NCBI GenBank assembly: GCA_963556195.1
Contig: OY744532.1
Location: forward strand, 79,201,234-79,265,233
Length of the DNA: 64,000 nt
Reading direction: 5' to 3'
From: Sepiola atlantica
Lineage: Eukaryota; Mollusca; Cephalopoda; Sepiida; Sepiolidae
The position numbers and the translations under genes were made by a program. Shown here one piece after another: positions 35,795 through 47,078 of the stretch. The notes under the pieces were generated by a model. That model was given only the letters and a program-made list of their open reading frames with translations, did not search any database and had not been told where the DNA came from. Position 1 is the first letter of the stretch, and each line of letters starts with the position of its first letter.

Positions 35795-35903
35795 ACTAAT
35801 TTTTCTGTACCAGAATAAATAAATATTATGCTCTTAATTTTTAACTTTAATTCTTAATTAATCGAGCACTCTGCTGGGATTTTTCCTACCATTTTACAAA
35901 GAA

Positions 35904-35904
<1 letters not shown>

Positions 35905-35934
<30 letters not shown>
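35905..35934. repeat. (TA)n microsatellite
   Basis: Pure TA. Confidence 0.95.
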
Positions 35935-35937
<3 letters not shown>

Positions 35938-36279
35938 CATTATCATTTTTCACACATGTGATTGATGTAGTATCTTAATTAAAATTAATACTTATTTTTT
36001 TCTCCATGTGGTCCGCACTGGTGATAAATGTATATTTATTGGCCGAGAAGATATATTTGCCCATATATAAGACATTTATGTCTCATCTCTCAGTTTAATG
36101 TTTGTTATCATTCAACATTTCTAAATGTTATCTTTAATTTTATATTCATTTTTTACTTTTGTTCATTGGCACCACTTTTATTCCCACTTCGATTTCGTTC
36201 ATTTGAGTTTTTTTTATTACCTTCGAATATTGTCTTTTTATTATGTCAATTATGTTTCATTTTTTTCATTTTTTATCTT

Positions 36280-37325
36280 GTTTACCGATTTGGTGTTTTG
36301 TTTCTTCTTCCTTCTTTTCTCTCCAACCTTCTTCCTTTCCTCTTTCATCACGTTATCCTTCCGCCCTGTGTTTCCCCCTTCCTTTCTTACATACTTTTCG
36401 TCTCTTCTTCGTTTCTACATTTTTTTCTTTCATTCATTTCTATCTACCTTCTTTCTTTTCTTCGTTTTTTCCTTTTTTATTATCCACTTCTTCTTTCCTT
36501 CCTTTATTTTATCATTCCTTCTGTTTCCGTTGTTTCCTACATATATTCCTTCATTTCATCTCTCCTATTTTCCCTCTTTGTTTCTTATGTATATTAACTC
36601 TTCCTTCTTGTCTCTATTCGCTAGTGCACCTTCTTTCTTTTTTCTTTCATTATTTTTCTTTCTTTTCCACCGTCCATTCTTCTTTCCTTCTTCCAACCTT
36701 TCTTCCCTCTTTCTGTATTATGTCTCTTCTTTCTTTTCTTTCTTTTTTCTTTCATCCTTCCTTTCTATTGTTTTCTTTGCCCCTTTTTTAAGTTCTTGTG
36801 ATGCTTCCTGCCTTCCCTGGTTTCGTCCTTCTTTCCAACATATATTTCGCCCTTTCTTCTTTTCTCCATTTCTTAGTCCCTTCTTCTCCTTTTTTTCTTC
36901 ATCCTTTTCCTCCTTCTTACTTATCAACTATTATTCTTTCCTCATCATTTGTTTTATTTCCCTCTTTCTGTATTATCTCCTTCCATTCTTTTTGTCGTCC
37001 GTCCCGCCTTGCATCTTTTCTTTTTCCCCTCTGTTTTTTCTCACCACCCCCCTTTCATCTTTGCCTTTTCTCTATCTTTCCCACAGATATTTCGCCTCTT
37101 CTATTTGTCTTCATGCTTTAGTCAAGCTTTCGTTTCTTCCTTCTTTATTTCATTTCTTTTTTCCTTTCCTATACACTTTCTTCTTTTCTTTCTCCTTTCT
37201 TTTCTTACATTTCTGTCCTATCCATTAACCTTTTTTTCTTTTTTTCTTTTTCCATCCGTCCACCCTTCCTTCCTCTTCTTTCCTACACCCTCTCCTTTTA
37301 TTTATTATACTTTGTTTACTTTCTA
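36280..37325 (+). repeat. Polypyrimidine tract, about 1 kb
   Basis: The plus strand is almost all C and T (cttt, tcct, ttcc mixtures with few purines) without a fixed period. All three frames are open for long distances as Phe/Ser/Leu/Pro chains, which shows the 367-residue frame at 36125-37228 is compositional. Such tracts can form triplex (H-) DNA. Confidence 0.9.
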
Positions 37326-38330
37326 GTTGAGCAAGTGAAGAAAGTTAAGTCGACAATTATGTGCTACGAAATATTCACAGGGCAGAACAGATCTTACCTA
37401 CGCAACTGACGATCAATTAAATGTTCGTTTTTTATACACACGAGAGCCTCTGAAATAGATGCTAAATAATATTTTGATTACTTCACACACACCCTTCTGA
37501 TTGGCTTAATCTGCATTTATTAACCCAACCAGGGGTATGCGCCGAGCCATATTCACAAAGACACTTTTAGGCACTTTTATATCATACCTTAAATGGTTAA
37601 CGCCCACGGATACACTCCATTAACGGTATTCTATCTTTCTTTTCTTTCTTTGGTATCTTATTTGCTTTCCATCAGTTTCTCTTTCGTCATTCATTCTAAT
37701 TTCTTTTCTAATTGACTTGCCTACATTGTATCTCATTACTTTACATTATTTATTATCTGTTTTTTTCTTCTGTTATTTTTTTTTCTATATCCGTCTTATT
37801 CTTTTTAAAGTTAATTGGAAAGTCTGAAACAAATTTCACGAAGAAAAAATAGAATGAGAAAAAATGATTGAATATAAGAGATCAATTCAAAATATTCTAT
37901 TTCGGTATTTCTTTCTTTGGTTCATTTTCATAGTTTCTATTTCTTTTTTCGTTTTCTGATTCAATTATTTCTTAATCAGTTTTTCGTTATTTTTGTATTT
38001 CAATTTCTTATTTCATTCTTTTCTTTTGTTTTTATACTTTCCAATTAACTTCCCAATTGACTTTCTTTCTAATTTAATGTTTTTTATTTTTTTTATTTCT
38101 TCCCATTTTCACTCACTTTGTTTCATGTCTATAAAAATAACTTTTCGCTTAATTCTCATTCCGTCCGTCTTTTTTGTCTTTGTTTAAATCCGTTTATCCC
38201 GTTTCCTAATGCTTTATGTCCTTTGCATTCCCATATATATATTTCACGTTTTCTTTCTTTTCTGTTCTTTATTTATTTATTGTTATTTAATTTGTTTAAT
38301 TTCTATAACAGTATACTTCCTTTCTAATTG
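37326..38330. other. T-rich unassigned DNA
   Basis: 37330-37600 is ordinary sequence; 37620-38330 returns to pyrimidine-rich sequence (tttctttc patches) broken by short A-rich segments. No gene. Confidence 0.6.
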
Positions 38331-38727
38331 AGGTACTCTTTAACAGTAGGAACCGCGCTAAAAGTGTCTTGGCATCGGTACTTTCCGGATGTTTACGTTA
38401 CACTCCGGACACTGCCGAATGAAAAATTCGTTGACTTACCTGCGTCAAAAAAACAAAAACACATACAAGGCTGGATTTACAAGCGGGACAAAACAAGCAA
38501 AATATTTTGTATGAAATAAACATTTTTTTAACAAAGATTCAAATAAGTGTTTTATTTTATTACGTTTTATTTTGTTTCTTAGACATATCATTACAAATAA
38601 ATAACAGTGATAAGAACAGTGAAAAATTAATCAAGTAATATTTTGTTTTACATTTTGTTACACATTTTCTTATTTTTACTTTTTTTTACTGACTATTTTA
38701 GTTGATTTCGTAAGGTTTAACATTTAA
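38331..38727. other. Unassigned DNA
   Basis: A 63-residue frame at 38328-38519 has no known domain. AT-rich thereafter. Confidence 0.4.
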
Positions 38728-38842
38728 GGCAGGGTTAGGGATTAGGGTTTGGGCAAGATTAGGAATTAGGGGTAGGGCATGGTTAGGGATTAGGGTTAAG
38801 GCAGGGTTAGGAATTAGAGTTAGAGTTAGAGTTCCTTCAGGA
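38728..38842 (+). repeat. Degenerate telomere-like (TTAGGG) patch
   Basis: About ten partial ttaggg/gattaggg/gttaggg units with variants (gggcaaga, aattaggg, ttagagtt). It is too degenerate for an active telomere; an interstitial telomere-like sequence or a GC-skewed minisatellite. Confidence 0.7.
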
Positions 38843-40590
38843 GTTTCAACAGCCAATGATACTATGTAAAAATTCATGTTGAAATCGAGTTTCTATCAGT
38901 TTGCAAATTCTGCATTTCATTCAGTTTGAAAGTTTAGCTGTCGTCTGCTTATTCGTCTCGTTTCAGAGCTTTCTGGTATTTAACGTCAACCCCTGGAAAG
39001 GACCGACGCCGAAGGACGTTTTGCGCGAGTCCTACTGTAAAAATACCCTACTTTATTTAAGCTTATTCTGTCTGGCTGTTTTTCTTTTCATGTCTTGATT
39101 CCATTTTCTTGATGTTTTATTGGGCTGATTCCTAAATTAAGGATCTCTGGAGGTATAGAGTCATGCCTAAGTTTCAATTACCCCTGATCCACTCTATCCC
39201 AGAGTTGTACAACTTGCTTCCACATATGTGTTAAATAGAATTTATCATTTACATGTGAACAATGTGCAGTATCTGTTCTGATACCACACTTCATGGTTTC
39301 TATCCTCGGTCAGTGAACGGGAAATCCTTCGAGACTGGGGCATTTTTTTGTCTCAATCAACAGTTCTTTTCTTTCGGAGCCGGATTTTCCACACATTTAA
39401 AACCGACCTTCTGTCTTACTTTTCCCTCGTGGGAAGGCAAGCAAATAATTTCTGTATTTAAGATTTTCAATGATTTTGTTCACTTTCGAGGCGAAGATAA
39501 TTTAAACTTTAATCTATTTTGATGCTGAGACGACAAGGGCAGATAACTCTTGATATAGCTAATCATAATTTTTACCGTTAATATTAATAGCGGACATTAT
39601 TTATTTTATTTCAAAAAAATAGGTTTATAAAACCAATTAATCTCGAAGTCATTTATATACAAAGTAAAATGAATGAAATATTATGAGATATTTTGAACTT
39701 TAAACGTAAATCCAACTAAAATAACGGGATTCGAAATTGAATGGCCCGGATAGGGTTGATATGCCGTAAAACAAAACAACCACATCTAATTAATATTATC
39801 TCTTTTTGCCGATTATTTTTTATCCGTTTTATTTTGTTTTCTATACCATTGTATGCCTTTTTATATATTTATAATTAGATGCCCGTTAAAGAGTAAATTA
39901 ATAAACAGCAAATCAGTGTTGTAAAAGAATAGAAGTTTTGAAAAGTGGGCTTGGAAAACTGAACCGGAATGAAAAAAAAAGTAATTCAAATCACTTTTCA
40001 ATTCTATAGTTAGAATTACAGTAAATCTGAAATATTAAGCACATCATTAACTGAATAAAAATTGATAATTAAATATAATAAAATAATTAACATAAATAAC
40101 ATTATATAATTAAATATAATTGGTAATAATGAAATTAATAAATTAAATATTGAGAAACTTTATTCAACCAATATTCTTTTTAAAATTAAGTCGCTCTTCT
40201 AATTTTCTAATTTAATATGTTTATTTATTTTTTATTGTTGATGTTTTACTTTATCTCTATTTCTTTTTTACTTGCCTTTTCGTTCTTGTTTTTCAAGTTT
40301 ATTCATGAAGCTATTCTTAATTTACATGTTACGCTTCACTAAATCAGAAACGGTCACACATCTGTATCAGATGATGTGCTACTTAACGTAAGTTTTTTTT
40401 ACATTTTAACTATGGTTTTTAATTTGTATGTTATTCATACTCTTCTGTACACCGTCGAGTACTAAGAATAGTGTATAGGTAGAAGTAGTATTAATACAAT
40501 AGTTACCAACACCGTGTGTTTCGTGTGGCCTTTTCCAGTTTTCTCGGGACTATTGTATGACTTTTACTGACAACTTTGAAAAAGTTATGG
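38843..40590. other. Unassigned DNA
   Basis: A weak exon-like interval exists at 38967-39036 (see rejected items). The rest is AT-rich without a gene. Confidence 0.5.
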
Positions 40591-40599
40591 ATCCATCTT

Positions 40600-41690
40600 A
40601 CCTACAGACAACTATGTGGATTTTCTCTTCAAAATCCCACAGAAAGAAACGTCTTGTTTGGTTGTTAAAAAACTCGAGGAATATTTTAGCTCCTTCTTTA
40701 TTGAACGATTTTCTCTTCAAAATCGAACATAAAGAAACGTCTTGTTTGGTTGTTACAAAAACCCAGAAATATTTTAGCTGCTTCTTTGTTTAACGATTTT
40801 CTCTTAAAAATCCTCCAGAAAGAAACGTCTTGTATGGTTGTTAAACAAAACTCGAGGAATATTTTAGCTGCTTCTTTATTGAACAATTTTCCCTTCAAAA
40901 TCCGCCAGAAAAAAACGTTTTGTATGGTTGTTAAAAACATCCAGGAATATTTTAGCTGCTTCTTTATTCAACAATTTTCCCTTCAAAATCCGCCAGAAAG
41001 AAACGTCTTGTATGGTTGTTAAAAACATCCAGGAATATTTTAGCTGCTTCTTTATTCAACAATTTTCCCTTCAAAATCCGCCAGAAAGAAACGTCTTGTA
41101 TGGTTGTTAAAAACATCCAGGAATATTTTAGCTGCTTCTTTATTGAACGATTTTCTCTTCAAAATCTTCCAGAAAAAAACGTTTTGTTTGGTTGTTAAAA
41201 AAATCCAGGAATATTTTAGCTGCTTCATTATTGAACGATTTTCTCTTGAAAATCCTACAGAAAGAAACGTCTTGTTAGGTTGTTACAAAAAATCCAGGAA
41301 TATTTTAGCGGCTTCTGTATTTAACGATTTTCTCTTCAAAATTCTCCAAAAAGAAACGTTTTGTTCAGCTGTTAAAAAAAATCCAGGAATATTTTAGCTG
41401 CTTCTTAATTTAACGATTTTCTCTTCAAAATCCTTCAAAAAGAAACGTTTTGTTTAATTGTTAAAAAGAAATCCAGGAATATTTTAGCTGCTTCTTTATT
41501 CAACAATTTTCCCTTCAAAATCCGCCAGAAAGAAACGTCTTGTATGGTTGTTAAAAAAATCCAGGAATATTTTAGCTGCTTCATTATTAAACCATTTTCT
41601 CTTGAAAATCCTCCAGAAAGAAACGTCTTGTTTGGTTGTTACAAAAATCCAGGAATATTTTAGCTGCTTTTTTATTGAACGAGAAGCGAC
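40600..41690 (+). repeat. 88-bp minisatellite, about 12 units
   Basis: Each unit contains cttctttattgaacgatttt, ctcttcaaaatcc.ccaga, aagaaacgtcttgt.tggttg and a block with caggaatattttagctg. Units are exactly 88 bases in the middle (for example 40928, 41016, 41104) with one- to three-base indels elsewhere. 88 is not a multiple of three, so frames pass through different phases. Non-coding. Confidence 0.95.
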
Positions 41691-42699
41691 ATTAAAAGGA
41701 TGTCTTCAGCGTCGTTGTTGTTAATTTTATTGTAATTAAGCGAATAATATAATCCAACTTTTCAGGTGCGCTCGTCATTGTACTTAAGCTTCTTTTAATT
41801 ATGTTGCCATTTTGCAAACACTTTTCGACTCAACTATGCTTAAATGCTGTGGTAGACTGCACTCTCAAACCTCGGTTGTGCAACTTGTCCCGGAGAAGGA
41901 AGGCTTTGAAATAGCACGAGTCCGTCTCTTAGATATAAAGTCAAGTTCGCTAATACCCTTTGGAAAACTATGTTATTATCTCTGTCATATCCATAGAAAA
42001 TATGGTAACCCTGATCAATCACAACTTGGTAGTGTAATTGAATTCCATATTTCTTGTGTCTAGGAAGATGTTTTATTTACAGCAGACAGTATCAACAAAG
42101 TACCACTATCAGAACCTGATATTATGGTCGCGAGAGTAGAAAGTATTTTGTCTTTTAGTCGTCAGATTCTATACGTTATATTTCTGATAAAGGGGATGAA
42201 TTGCATAAGTCGACTGTTTCTTTGACCGGCTGTTATGTAGAAGTTTTGAACAATATCCTAACATTCATCGTCATTCAACTAACAATGTATTCATTTTATT
42301 AAATCTTCTAAGTGATGTCTAGGCCTCGGAAAGAAGAGCCTACTTAGTAATAGTAGTCAAAAAATTCAAATGAGCCTTTAATACACTTCGTTGGGAAACA
42401 ATATCAATTTTAGTACCTACAAAAAAATTCACATTGACTATTGATCTCATGGATAAATAATAAAATCTTAGGGTCAAGGATTAAACTTTACTTCATCAAG
42501 TAGTTCGGAAGGTAAACGTGAACTTAAAGATTAAAGATTAGGCTTGCATATAAATGATTAACATTATAGGTTAAGCATTTTATTTATTTTCGTTAATAAA
42601 TACTTTATTGTAATATCAAATTAATGATACATTATATAAGTGACCGTAATTAGGTTACTACTGAAGATCAAACTTTAATAATAATGTTTAAACTTGAGT
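41691..42699. other. Unassigned DNA
   Basis: The 83-residue frame at 41812-42063 has no recognised domain or splice context. AT-rich otherwise. Confidence 0.5.
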
Positions 42700-43262
42700 A
42701 GTCAGGATTGAACCAATGTGTTTAGGACGGAGTGGAACAATTTTAAGAGGAACCAATCGAAGGATTGAACCAATATGTTTAGGACAGAGCGAAATGACTA
42801 ATTTCAGGAGTAAACAAATGTGTTTAAGAGGGAGCGAAACGACTAATCTCAGGATTGAACCAATGTATTAAAGACGGAGCGGAACAATTTTATAAGGAAC
42901 CAATGTAAGGATTGAACCAATATGTTAAGGACAGAGCGAAATGACTAATTTCAGGAGTAAACGAATGTGTTTAAGAGTAAGCGAAACGACCAATCTCAGG
43001 ATTGAACCAATGTGTTTAGGACGGAGCGGAACAATTTTAAGAGAAACCAATGTAAGGATTGAACCAATATGTTCAGGACAGAGCGAAATGACCAATTTCA
43101 GGAGTAAACGAATGTGTTTAAGATGGAGAGAAACGATTAATCTCAGGATTGAACCAATGTATTTAGGACGGAGCGAAATGACCAATGTCAGGATTAAGCA
43201 AATGTGTTTAAGATGAGCGAAACGACCGATCTCAGGATTAAAAAAATGTGTTTAAAAGGGAG
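42700..43262. repeat. Minisatellite with 147-bp higher-order unit
   Basis: The basic module is about 45-57 bases: gattgaaccaatgtgtttag, then gacggagcg and aaatgactaatttcag. Three modules make a 147-base unit: the landmark gattgaacc at the start of each unit is at 42706, 42853, 43000 and 43147, exactly 147 apart. The last unit decays. Frames here are artefacts. Confidence 0.93.
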
Positions 43263-43299
43263 CTAAGCGACGTAAATGCTTCATTACTAAAAGGTTACC

Positions 43300-43500
43300 A
43301 GCCCATTTGGCATAATTGTCAGACTGTTCGCTAATGGGCACAGAGATTGGGGATCAATCTACGTTCGAGTAATGCCAAAAATGGTACTTTACACTTTCTA
43401 GCTAAACCCACATTGTAAAGTGAGAATCAAGGCTAAATTTAGAAAATGTGTTTCATCACCCCCACACCTCCGAGTAGAATGTCACTCTCCACTTTAGTCG
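43300..43500 (+). repeat. tRNA-derived SINE (family S5), copy 1
   Basis: Starts gcccatttggcataattgtc (A-box region) and has a mutated B-box (ggggatcaatct), then gagtaatgccaaaaatggta. Aligns with 44479-44650 through the tRNA head and tail. Confidence 0.6.
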
Positions 43501-44478
43501 ACTATTTTACCTTTTTGCTTTCTAAGAAGTAAAATTTATGAAATTAACTTTTTCCTAAAGGATTGCCCTCATGGGTTAAGTATTGAATTTAACAACAATA
43601 ACTGTGTGAATTATATTTTTCACTCTTCCATTTATGATATATAATTATGGTTTATCGGCAACTGTTTTATTGACTTGTTTCTCTCAACGAAACAAAGCGC
43701 AAGAATTGAATCCATCATGCCATGTAACTGTGTTTTGTTTCTATTCATTCAAAATCGAAATGCGTGTCGTTGTTCTTTATTCTTTCCTCCTCGTAGTCGC
43801 GTTTATTCTTCGTCGTTTCTTTCTTCCTCATCGTTTTGTCGCCGTTGTGCTTATACATCTTTCATTGTGTTATAGTAAATAGAATTAGGATAATACAGAA
43901 ATAGTAGTTTTATTGAGATAAAAATATTAAGTAATCGCAAGTATAATTTAGGTATAATTATGCAGGAGAGAGACAGTTATATTAGCAAAGTAACTATAGA
44001 TAAATAGGCAGATATATCGATAAACGAATAGACAGACCGACAAACAGACACACAGCGATTTCAAGAGTTTTGTTGTTAAGACATTTTTTCGGTGACAGTT
44101 CGCTTCAAATTCCCAAGCCGGTCTTCATCAAAATCAAACTGTTCTCCTTCACTATCGTCCCGTTACTGTGGACTCTTATCCGGAAATCTTCCTCAGCTTT
44201 GCCGTCTTCTGACCGCACCTGTGAAATTTTCCACTAGTGACAGATTATTCCCAATACACACTTACAACTTCCCTTTCTTTCAAGATCAGTTAGTCATGCA
44301 CTTATTCAACTGTGCGCAAATCTATGCTAGCAAGCGTACTCATCGTTATCCAACAATTGTGCATAAACGTCTTTAAATGATTTCGCCCATTCCGAAACAT
44401 TTTCGACTTTAAATGGCTTCTATCTAGACTTCACTGGCCTAAAAGTGACCATTTGTCAGTATTAGATGCAATTTTTCC
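43501..44478. other. Unassigned DNA
   Basis: Pyrimidine-rich around 43760-43860. Frames at 43634-43882 and 44092-44376 show no domain. Confidence 0.5.
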
Positions 44479-44650
44479 GGCCCACTTAGCATGATGATTA
44501 GAGTGTTCGCTGATTGGCTTAGAAGCCGGGTTTCAATCCTCGGTCGAGTCACACCAAAAGCTCAAATATATGGTACTTAAAGCCGACTGCTAAACACTCC
44601 AGAGTAAGTGGAGAAATCTTGGGGAAGGACATTGCACATTTCTCTTTAAA
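44479..44650 (+). repeat. tRNA-derived SINE (family S5), copy 2
   Basis: Well-kept tRNA-like head: ggcccacttagcatgatgat (A-box tagcatgatgatt), then B-box gggtttcaatcct at 44528-44540, about 40 bases apart, followed by cggtcgagtcacacc and a tail, tatggtacttaaagcc. This is the clearest Pol III promoter pair in the window. Confidence 0.7.
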
Positions 44651-45782
44651 TTTCCTATAGCTTGCGCTTTTCAAACAACAACCTTTATATGGCATAGCTA
44701 TGTTCTAATCTTTGAGCACTCTTATCTGACTTACGCTATGTATGAGTGTCTTAAAAGAATTATTACGACATTGAAATGATATTTGATATAAACTATTTAG
44801 AAAGGATACAGAATAAATATTATTAAAAAAAGGTGAACATCTGTTTTCCTTTTACAAAAGAAAATATAACGTGCTTTATGTAATGCCCTTCACAAATGAC
44901 TGCGCTGATAAATATTTTGTATTATGTATATTTCTATCACATGGATGTTTGAGATTTCCTAATCGGTTCTCATTCTGCGTAGAGACAATCGTTTGGTTTC
45001 TCGAATTTACGGTTTGTCAAACCATTCAGGTTATTTGAGGCTATAGTAAAGTACCTGTGCAACTAATAGTGTGAATACGAAGAAATGAATAATATCCTGT
45101 CTTTAGAATACGTTACCACGAGACTGCTTCCATGTAGACGACAACATAGTTGTTGTAAAGTCCAATGTGAACAAATATTTGTCGAGCTGTTCTCCTAAGT
45201 ACTCACACTTTGTTAATTCTATTAATCGTTTTTAAGCCTCTTATAGTGTAGTTTATTATGAAAAATGCAATTTTTTAACCCATAATTTTCTTTATAAAAG
45301 ATTATACAAGAGTTAAGCTTTAAAAGTAGCTACTTTTATAAATTCTTTTCCAAGAAGAAAAACAACAAATAAACATACAATAATATCGTCGGAGTTTTCT
45401 TTATTTCATAACCTTTTAAAATGCTGGTATCTTTTGCATTTTATTCATGTCCACACACACAGATCAGTTGCGTAACAATTTTAGCTTCGTCTGTCTTTTA
45501 TTTGTACAGACTCATCAGTCATGTTCTTACTCAGTTGTTAAAACTTCTATGGTTACAATTGTCTGACACGATATAAAGAATACATAGATATTCATGTTTT
45601 TGAATATCGTGTCTACGATATCTGACATACCACCTGCTCGGTAGAAATAAAACATGGCTAATTGACACAGACACCAAACTGGCCAGGAAATAAATATCCG
45701 ATGATTTGAAGCAGAGACACCTGTAGAGGTCACTTGCAGAGACAGCGGACGGAAATATGCCGGTCGTTAAATAAACAATGAA
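44651..45782. other. Unassigned DNA
   Basis: AT-rich, no repeat partner or gene recognised. Confidence 0.5.
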
Positions 45783-45883
45783 ATGGACTAACGCCACGCC
45801 CCGAAGCGGGTGGGGCGTTAGTCCATACAGTCAATGTAACCACACCCCGAAGCGGGTGGGGCGTGGTTACATTGACTGTATGG
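45783..45883. repeat. Two abutting GC-rich hairpins
   Basis: Hairpin 1 (45783-45826): tggactaacgcc against ggcgttagtcca. Hairpin 2 (45823-45883): ccatacagtcaatgtaaccac against gtggttacattgactgtatgg. Both loops carry the same ccccgaagcgggtgggg string, and the hairpins share four bases at the junction. GC content is far above the surroundings. It could be a foldback transposon end, a protein-binding array or a structured RNA. Confidence 0.85.
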
Positions 45884-46350
45884 GTTAACTCCCGGAATGG
45901 GCGTTGCAGATGAGTGTGTGTCCAAAAGTGTTATATAAAATAACCAGAAAAGCCAAATCGAGCAGTCACATTCTGCCATCTCTTGTGCACAATCAATGTT
46001 CGCGCATTCTACTTTTTTTTTTGCCACACGCAAACAATAAAAATATATAATTTTAATTTGATATATCAGTGTTTGTCGTCATAATTTAAAACTATATCAT
46101 TCCAAATATGTGTATTTGTCTTCATTACATGCTTAAATTAAACCAATTACCTATAGACTTCCAGCTTGGAGGATTACCCCCCTTTTTTACAAGCACTGAT
46201 GATATCCTCTTTAAAAATTAAATGCTTAATGCATTTTGCATATTTTATATAGATTCCGGTGATAAGCCAAACTAACTATATGCGAGAAAATACAGATTTT
46301 CGGTAAATTTCTGAGATCTTTTAACTACATTTGATGCAGATTTTATAATA
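45884..46350. other. Unassigned DNA
   Basis: AT-rich, nothing recognised. Confidence 0.5.

Positions 46351-46351
<1 letters not shown>

Positions 46352-46387
<36 letters not shown>
46352..46387. repeat. (TA)n microsatellite
   Basis: Pure TA at the boundary of repeat A copy 3. Confidence 0.96.
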
Positions 46388-46393
<6 letters not shown>

Positions 46394-46705
46394 ATAAAAT
46401 GAAGTAATAAAATAAGGTGTCAATCAAATTTTATTAGAATTCAAAGTTCATGCAAAGCATCCTTAAGTCCTTAGCTCATGAGTTTTCAAAGATAATTCTT
46501 CTCTTCAGAGGACCATTACCGCAGTTATACTACTACAGGCAATAAAATTACGCTTTGAAAATATATAAAAATTATATACACAAATATATAAAAATACATA
46601 ACATCAAACATATCAATCCAAAACATACTTTTGTTGAATCCATACAGTCCATCCAGGTCATACAAGTTGAGAAGCATAATCATAATATATCTTTTGTTGG
46701 ATTGC

Positions 46706-46709
<4 letters not shown>
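46388..46709 (-). repeat. Dispersed repeat family A, copy 3 (hammerhead-bearing)
   Basis: 46388-46640 is the reverse complement of the central part of copies 1 and 2. The last bases before the next TA tract (tcttttgttggattgcttc) are in the opposite, plus orientation, suggesting a small inversion or a composite. Confidence 0.8.
46466..46514 (-). ncRNA. Hammerhead ribozyme-like fold, family A copy 3
   Basis: Minus strand: stem I GGTCCT/AGGACT, core CTGAAGA (complement of 46502-46508), stem II GAAGA/TCTTT, GAAA, stem III hairpin ACTCATGAGC, UA. The core N7 base is A here and G in copies 1 and 2, a position that tolerates any base. Stem I pairing is kept as in copy 2. Confidence 0.6.

Positions 46710-46746
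<37 letters not shown>
46710..46746. repeat. (TA)n microsatellite
   Basis: Pure TA. Confidence 0.96.
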
Positions 46747-46750
<4 letters not shown>

Positions 46751-47029
46751 GAAGATGTATTAAAATTACATTTTTGTAACTTTAAACTAACGCCCGTTAC
46801 AACTAGACGTGTTTTCTGACCTTAATATGATTCGACCCATTCGGAGGTAATACCATCGAAATGAAGAAGAAGAAAGAAAAACTAAATAACAGTCTGACCT
46901 GACAAATAAATTTTTTCAATCAAAAACTTGCCCCCAAAAAATGATAAATGATTTTAGCATTTAAAATTGTACCAAGTCTGTTTTTCAAATAAATAATTCT
47001 AATACATTTTCATTTGTGCGTATTATTTT

Positions 47030-47035
<6 letters not shown>
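46747..47035. other. Unassigned DNA
   Basis: AT-rich, no gene. Confidence 0.5.

Positions 47036-47074
<39 letters not shown>
47036..47074. repeat. (TA)n microsatellite
   Basis: Pure TA just upstream of the second Penelope-like relic. Confidence 0.96.

Positions 47075-47078
<4 letters not shown>

Larger units (their letters stand above)
35598..35826. repeat. Palindrome holding two inverted hammerheads
   Basis: 35598-35705 is the reverse complement of 35719-35826 with only two mismatches (in the hammerhead stem II loop region); spacer 13 bases. Sequence just right of it (35835-35890, minus strand aaaatcccagcagagtgct) recurs at 47075-47135 at the start of the other Penelope-like relic, so it may be a Penelope-like terminal repeat joined head to head. 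Confidence 0.9.

Noticed and set aside
36125..37228. A 367-residue open frame, the longest in the window
   Set aside because: Lies in a polypyrimidine tract; product is Phe/Ser/Leu/Pro without domains, and other frames of the same strand are equally open.
38967..39036. Possible 70-bp plus-strand exon (peptide NVNPWKGPTPKDVLRESY)
   Set aside because: Acceptor tcgtttcag is fair, but the donor (actgtaaaaa) is weak and nothing else in the area supports a gene.
40557..41397. Series of similar 60-97-residue frames
   Set aside because: Products of the 88-bp minisatellite; unit length is not a multiple of three and starts repeat with the unit.
44479..44560. Genuine tRNA gene
   Set aside because: A- and B-boxes are present, but the acceptor and anticodon stems do not pair well and a second copy exists; SINE head more likely.
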